Shown piece by piece: positions 14,891 to 18,193 of a DNA stretch of 18,193 nt. The position numbers were made by a program, and so were the translations under genes. The stretch covers positions 1-18,193 of the forward strand of contig JALFRH010000206.1 in the NCBI GenBank assembly GCA_022785155.1, read 5' to 3'. Position 1 is the first letter of the stretch. Each line of letters begins with the position of its first letter. The notes beneath the pieces were generated by a model, which searched no databases, had not been told where the DNA came from, and saw only the letters and a list, made by a program, of their open reading frames with translations. The DNA is from Spirochaetales bacterium. GTDB taxonomy: Bacteria > Spirochaetota > Spirochaetia > Sphaerochaetales > Sphaerochaetaceae.

Positions 14891-14915
14891 GGCACCCCTT
14901 TTCTTAAGGAGTGCC
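14891..14915 (-). terminator. Hairpin between the antiporter copies
   Basis: GGCACCCCTT (14891-14900) and AAGGAGTGCC (14906-14915) pair with one mismatch around a 5-nt loop, 22 nt after the stop of copy 2. No long T-run follows on the minus strand, so termination may be partial. Confidence 0.5.
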
Positions 14916-14937
14916 ATAAAGAGAGGTAAAATATCCA

Positions 14938-16233
14938 TTAATTGATGGTCATACCGGGTTTATTATCTTTGACGTTGGGCTTTCTTGCGTTGGATCTGCC
15001 TTCCGTCTTGATCTCTCCAGCCCTGAGCAAGGACCACTTTGTAAGAGTAGGACCCACAAGTTCATAAACAAGGACAGCAAACAATACAACGTTCCTTACT
15101 ATTTCTCCGTCACATAGAATCCTGGCCTGAAGAGCCATGCCAAGAGCTACTCCTGCCTGAGGAAGCAGGGTGATACCCAAGTATTTCTGTATCGTATTGC
15201 TGGTCTTTTCCATCTTACATGAAAGCCATGCCCCGCTGATCTTACCCAAGGAACGGAATAGGATGAATACTATTCCGACGGAAAGCACCAATGGATTGGA
15301 TACTACATTCAGGTTCAGTTCTGCCCCGCTGAGCACAAAGAAAAGCATGTTCAAGGGTCCTGTCCAACCATCGACTCTCTCCATTATCTCTTCGCTTGTT
15401 TCGTTTATATTGCAGAAAACAGTACCCTCTATCATACAGACAAGGAGCAAGGAGAAACCGATGTGTACTCCACCTATGGTGAATTCCAATAAAGATATAC
15501 CCACTGTAAGGAAAACAAAAGCTACTGCAAGACTCATTCTCTTGCTTCTTGAATGGAAGTATTTTTCCAGCGCGTTGAGAGAGCAGCCTCCAACAACACC
15601 TAATAGGCAGGAGAGGATTATCTCCAATAAAGGTTCTAGGACAACCCCTATAAAGCTTATGGCTCCTGTTTCCAAGGCTGTAGCCACACCAAAGGATATG
15701 GAGAACAACACAAGTCCTACGGCATCATCGATGGCTACCACCATCAACAACAGCTTTGTCATAGGCCCCTCCGCCTTATATTGTTTCACAACCATCAAGG
15801 TTGCAGCCGGTGCAGTGGCTGCTGCAATGGAGCCCAAAGTAAGGGCCGAGGAAAGGGAGATGAGGGATGGATTGAAGAAATGAAGGGCAATAAGTGCAAT
15901 ATCTACAATAATTGTCGTTATCACAGCCTGGAGTATTCCAATGGTTATTGCGCTCTTTCCCATGGATTTCAGATCCCTTAATCTGAATTCATTGCCAATC
16001 TCAAAGGCAATGAAACCAAGGGCGCCTTGAGAGATTATAGAGAAAGAATCAACATCCTCTAGTGTTGAAAAACCAATGCCTCTTATTCCCAGTCTTCCAA
16101 GAAGGAAGGGACCTATACAGAGACCAGCGATCAGGTAGGCAGTTACAGCGGGTAAATTTACTAGTTTCGCTACTCTACTCATCAACAATCCAGCCAAGAC
16201 AGAAAAGGCCAGAGTTATAAGCATGTATTCCAT
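14938..16233 (-). CDS. CPA2-type cation:proton antiporter, copy 2
   Basis: Also 431 residues, this membrane protein shares all hallmarks of copy 1: LVNLPAVTAYLIAGL, IAAATAPAATLMVV, VVAIDDAVGLVLF, KYFHSRSKR and ITLLPQAGVALGMAL. By eye roughly two thirds of positions are identical, with no gaps in the core, so the two arose by tandem duplication and have diverged mainly in loops and the tail. A noticeable change is GFIAFEIGNEF here against GFIAFAIGNEF in copy 1, placing an acidic residue in a helix that could alter transport. The ATG has AGAGG 7 nt upstream. A good promoter lies upstream, and a hairpin follows the gene. No regulatory RCK domain is present. Confidence 0.9.
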   Translation of the reverse strand: MEYMLITLAFSVLAGLLMSRVAKLVNLPAVTAYLIAGLCIGPFLLGRLGIRGIGFSTLEDVDSFSIISQGALGFIAFEIGNEFRLRDLKSMGKSAITIGILQAVITTIIVDIALIALHFFNPSLISLSSALTLGSIAAATAPAATLMVVKQYKAEGPMTKLLLMVVAIDDAVGLVLFSISFGVATALETGAISFIGVVLEPLLEIILSCLLGVVGGCSLNALEKYFHSRSKRMSLAVAFVFLTVGISLLEFTIGGVHIGFSLLLVCMIEGTVFCNINETSEEIMERVDGWTGPLNMLFFVLSGAELNLNVVSNPLVLSVGIVFILFRSLGKISGAWLSCKMEKTSNTIQKYLGITLLPQAGVALGMALQARILCDGEIVRNVVLFAVLVYELVGPTLTKWSLLRAGEIKTEGRSNARKPNVKDNKPGMTIN

Positions 16234-16263
16234 TTTTATGCCTCTATTTATTTACCGCACTTT

Positions 16264-16313
16264 GTTTTAGTTCTATACAAAAACTGTGTCAATATAAACG
16301 TGGGATATTCCCA
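16264..16313 (-). promoter_or_regulatory. Promoter and nearby palindrome upstream of antiporter copy 2
   Basis: On the minus strand a perfect TTGACA (16287-16292) is followed after 17 bp by TAAAAC (16264-16269), a modest -10. Just upstream lies TGGGA-TAT-TCCCA (16301-16313), a short inverted repeat placed where a regulator might act on this or the divergent gene. Confidence 0.5.
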
Positions 16314-16369
16314 TGATTATTCAACTTTTTTCCTGATATGATTAAACTTTCCCTATATTGGGAGAGTAT

Positions 16370-17122
16370 ATGTTTGAAAGAATAAGTGAGCACGTTTATA
16401 TCAAGGCTCCCGAAGGATACAGCGATAGGCCTACCATAGGCTATATCAAGGGAGATGCCTTCTCCCTCTTATTTGAAGCAGGAGCATCCGAACACCATGT
16501 CCAGGATATAAAAAGAGACCTGGAGGAAATGAATCTCCCCCTTCCCTCTCTTGTGGCTGTTTCCCATTGGCATTGGGACCATTCTTTTGGACTTAAGGAA
16601 TGGAAAGTCCCTACAATAGCTGGAAAGGAAACAAACAAGGTATTGAAGAGGCTCTCATCCTATAAATGGGATGAAGACTCCATAAAAGAGAGAATCCAAA
16701 AGAAGGAAGAAATCATATTCTGCCATGAGATGATGAAGCGTGAATATGGAGACACAAATACTATAAAAGTGGTTCCTGCATCCATAGAGTTTCAAAAGGA
16801 ACTAAAAATAGACTTGGGTGGAATTACAGTGACTCTACTTCACATATCAGGGCCACATTCCAGAGACAGCATAGTATTATATGTCCCTTCAGAAAAAGTA
16901 CTCTTTCTTGGAGATAGCCACGGCAAGGACCTCTATACCTTCCCTTGGCACTTCGACATCAAAGAAGAAGACCAGTTTATGAGGGAAGTGGAGAAGATAC
17001 CTTACGATCTTATGGAGAAAGAGGAATATGTGGAAAGACTCCAGGCCTTGGATTTCTCCATCGCCATTCCCGGCCACTCCTGTTGTATGAAAAGAGAAGA
17101 ACTCTTTTCTCTTTTGAAATGA
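16370..17122 (+). CDS. Metallo-beta-lactamase fold hydrolase
   Basis: The 250-residue protein has the metal site of the MBL superfamily: H66-W-H68-W-D70-H71 (HxHxDH), H163 in GPHSRDS, D182 in LGDSH and H236 in PGHS. This is a complete di-metal set, so an active hydrolase is likely. Substrate is unknown; members include glyoxalase II, lactonases and phosphodiesterases. No signal peptide is seen. The ATG at 16370 has GGGAG 5 nt upstream and is preferred to an in-frame TTG at 16358 that lies before the ribosome site. A TATGAT box at 16337-16342 is a possible -10. It is followed after 40 bp by a short-chain dehydrogenase, which could share the transcript. Confidence 0.9.
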   Translation: MFERISEHVYIKAPEGYSDRPTIGYIKGDAFSLLFEAGASEHHVQDIKRDLEEMNLPLPSLVAVSHWHWDHSFGLKEWKVPTIAGKETNKVLKRLSSYKWDEDSIKERIQKKEEIIFCHEMMKREYGDTNTIKVVPASIEFQKELKIDLGGITVTLLHISGPHSRDSIVLYVPSEKVLFLGDSHGKDLYTFPWHFDIKEEDQFMREVEKIPYDLMEKEEYVERLQALDFSIAIPGHSCCMKREELFSLLK

Positions 17123-17125
17123 GAC

Positions 17126-17156
17126 TTGAATTTTTACTCTTATGCAAAGTTATAAT
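17126..17156 (+). promoter_or_regulatory. Candidate promoter of the short-chain dehydrogenase
   Basis: TTGAAT (17126-17131) and a perfect TATAAT (17151-17156) are separated by 19 bp. The predicted start falls on the A of the ATG at 17163, suggesting a leaderless message. Confidence 0.55.
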
Positions 17157-17162
17157 GGTCAT

Positions 17163-17924
17163 ATGAAAATAGCAGTCATCACAGGATCATCCTCTGGCAT
17201 GGGAAGAGATTTTGCCATAAAAATCGACAAGGAATATACTCTTGACGAGATATGGCTCATTGCAAGAAGAGAAGAGAGACTGAAGGAGTTGGGAAAGGAG
17301 CTTAAGACAAAGGCAAGAATACTCTCCTACGATCTCTCTTCACCCTCCTCCATAGAGGAATACAAGGATCTTTTAAATGAAACCAAGCCTGAAGTAGAAA
17401 TATTGGTGAACGCCGCAGGCTTCGGAGTTTTCGGGGCTTTTGAAAAGAGCGGCGAAAAGCAGAGCGATATAGTCGTACTTAATGACAAAGCCCTTGTGGA
17501 CGTTACATACACCACCCTTCCATATCTACAGAGTGGATCCAGCATCGTCAATCTGGGCTCCAACTCTTCCTGGCAGCCTGTCCCATACATAGCTGTATAT
17601 GGAGCCAGCAAGGCCTTTGTATTAAGCTTCTCAAGAGCCCTCTCCATGGAATTGAAGCCTAGAGGGATCAGAGTCCTATGTGTATGCCCAGGTTGGATCA
17701 AGACAGAGTTCTTTGATAGGGCTGTCCATGACGACACTATCGTCTACTACGACAGGTTCTATGAAAGTAAGGATGTGGTTGAGAGAGCCATGAAGGATCT
17801 GAAAAAAGGAAGGCTTGTCTCCATCCTAGGCTTTCCTGTAAGAATGCAGGTAAGACTGGTGAAGTTCCTTCCTGTAAAACTCATAATGAAGATTTGGTGC
17901 AGGCAGCAGAAAAAGCCTTGCTGA
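17163..17924 (+). CDS. Short-chain dehydrogenase/reductase (SDR)
   Basis: The 253-residue NAD(P)-dependent oxidoreductase has the classical SDR signature. It shows the cofactor motif T7-G8...G12-x-G14, N83-A-A-G, a catalytic Ser in LGSNSS (about 133-136), the Y146-x-x-x-K150 pair and PGW (176-178) after the active site. Its last 50 residues are basic and hydrophobic, which may mean membrane association. The substrate is unknown. I chose the ATG at 17163, because the first beta strand (MKIAVITGSSSG) normally starts the protein. The upstream ATG at 17142 would add seven residues and overlap the TATAAT box. No Shine-Dalgarno precedes 17163. It follows the metallo-beta-lactamase gene by 40 bp and ends at a hairpin. 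Confidence 0.92.
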   Translation: MKIAVITGSSSGMGRDFAIKIDKEYTLDEIWLIARREERLKELGKELKTKARILSYDLSSPSSIEEYKDLLNETKPEVEILVNAAGFGVFGAFEKSGEKQSDIVVLNDKALVDVTYTTLPYLQSGSSIVNLGSNSSWQPVPYIAVYGASKAFVLSFSRALSMELKPRGIRVLCVCPGWIKTEFFDRAVHDDTIVYYDRFYESKDVVERAMKDLKKGRLVSILGFPVRMQVRLVKFLPVKLIMKIWCRQQKKPC

Positions 17925-17928
17925 TAAT

Positions 17929-17956
17929 AAGCCTCGACTTCAATAAGTCGGGGCTT
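17929..17956. terminator. Bidirectional hairpin after the SDR gene
   Basis: AAGCCTCGACTT (17929-17940) pairs with AAGTCGGGGCTT (17945-17956) with one T-G wobble and a CAAT loop. It lies between the SDR stop codon and the convergent outer-membrane gene. The T-rich tails are short. Confidence 0.72.
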
Positions 17957-17967
17957 TAATCATTCCA

Positions 17968-18193
17968 TTACCTGAATCGAATACGCCCACCTAGGCTTAA
18001 TCCTGCCTTAAGGTCTACTTTCTCTTTTCCAATAAATGAGATATATCCATCAAAGGCTGTATAGAGCCCAAAGCTCTTATTTAGCCAATAATCGATTCCA
18101 AGAGATAGGCCTAATTGAGGAGAGAACCTGACGTCGTTGTCAATGAATATCAGACTACCTCCAAAGGCTGCCTTTATATATGGAGAGAAGAAG
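17968..18193 (-). CDS. Outer-membrane beta-barrel protein, C-terminal fragment
   Basis: The frame is open from the window edge to a TAA at 17968-17970 and encodes 75 residues; the N-terminus lies outside. The sequence is a set of alternating-hydrophobic strands with short turns, for example SPQLGLSLGIDYWLN, FGLYTAFDGYISF and DLKAGLSLGGRIRF. It ends in R-I-R-F-R, close to the aromatic C-terminal strand signal of outer-membrane proteins. This strongly suggests the last strands of a small barrel inserted in an outer membrane, and so a diderm host. No specific family can be named from the fragment. It converges on the SDR gene with a shared hairpin. Confidence 0.75.
   Translation of the reverse strand, partial: FFSPYIKAAFGGSLIFIDNDVRFSPQLGLSLGIDYWLNKSFGLYTAFDGYISFIGKEKVDLKAGLSLGGRIRFR

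Noticed and set aside
15170..15883. 237-codon open frame on the plus strand opposite antiporter copy 2
   Set aside because: It is fully antisense to a clear membrane protein gene, and a similar antisense frame exists opposite copy 1. The composition is that of a complemented hydrophobic gene, with no ribosome site or recognisable domain.
1..18193. CRISPR array, insertion sequence, phage or toxin-antitoxin module
   Set aside because: No regularly spaced direct repeats, transposase, integrase or small toxin-antitoxin pairs are visible anywhere in the window.

Overview
The window looks like a chromosomal segment of a host-associated, double-membraned bacterium of fairly low GC, most likely a spirochaete of the Treponema/Sphaerochaeta kind. 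The reasons are a C-terminal outer-membrane beta-barrel fragment at the right edge, a lipoprotein with a loose lipobox (L-I-S-S-C) followed by an extracytoplasmic beta-rich region, an AsnA-type asparagine synthetase, and the DUF5058/M20 cluster. This assignment is inference; no marker gene here proves it.

Layout, left to right. 1-783: 3' part of an endonuclease/exonuclease/phosphatase-fold protein, ending at a hairpin shared with the convergent 843-2393 pair, a chain-length/co-polymerase protein (Wzz-like) and its separate tyrosine autokinase (BY-kinase), driven by a good promoter at 2418-2446. 2518-2664: a complete tRNA unit (promoter, tRNA with CAU anticodon, terminator). 2668-2825: non-coding DNA that folds into a long imperfect hairpin with a large central bubble, a 6S-RNA-like candidate. 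3000-5736: a three-gene operon of a DUF5058 membrane protein, a second uncharacterised membrane protein and an M20 metallopeptidase, closed by a GAAA-loop terminator. 5793-7835: divergent asnA and a nucleoside hydrolase. 8030-9643: NhaC-type antiporter on the minus strand with its own terminator. 9945-11791: an AT-rich surface lipoprotein/beta-helix gene split by an apparent one-base frameshift. 11852-14801: minus-strand operon of a CPA2 antiporter, DAHP synthase and a DJ-1/PfpI protein. 14938-16233: a second, closely related CPA2 antiporter. 16370-17924: a metallo-beta-lactamase-fold hydrolase followed by a short-chain dehydrogenase, which may be translated from a leaderless message. 17968-18193: C-terminus of an outer-membrane beta-barrel protein.

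How the genes fit together: most of the window is housekeeping metabolism (asparagine synthesis, nucleoside salvage, entry to aromatic amino acid synthesis), ion homeostasis (one NhaC and two CPA2 antiporters), and surface biology (polysaccharide chain-length control, surface lipoprotein, outer-membrane barrel). The points most worth a second look are the uncharacterised DUF5058/membrane-protein/M20 operon, the structured non-coding element after the tRNA, the homopolymer frameshift in the lipoprotein gene, and the tandem antiporter paralogues.
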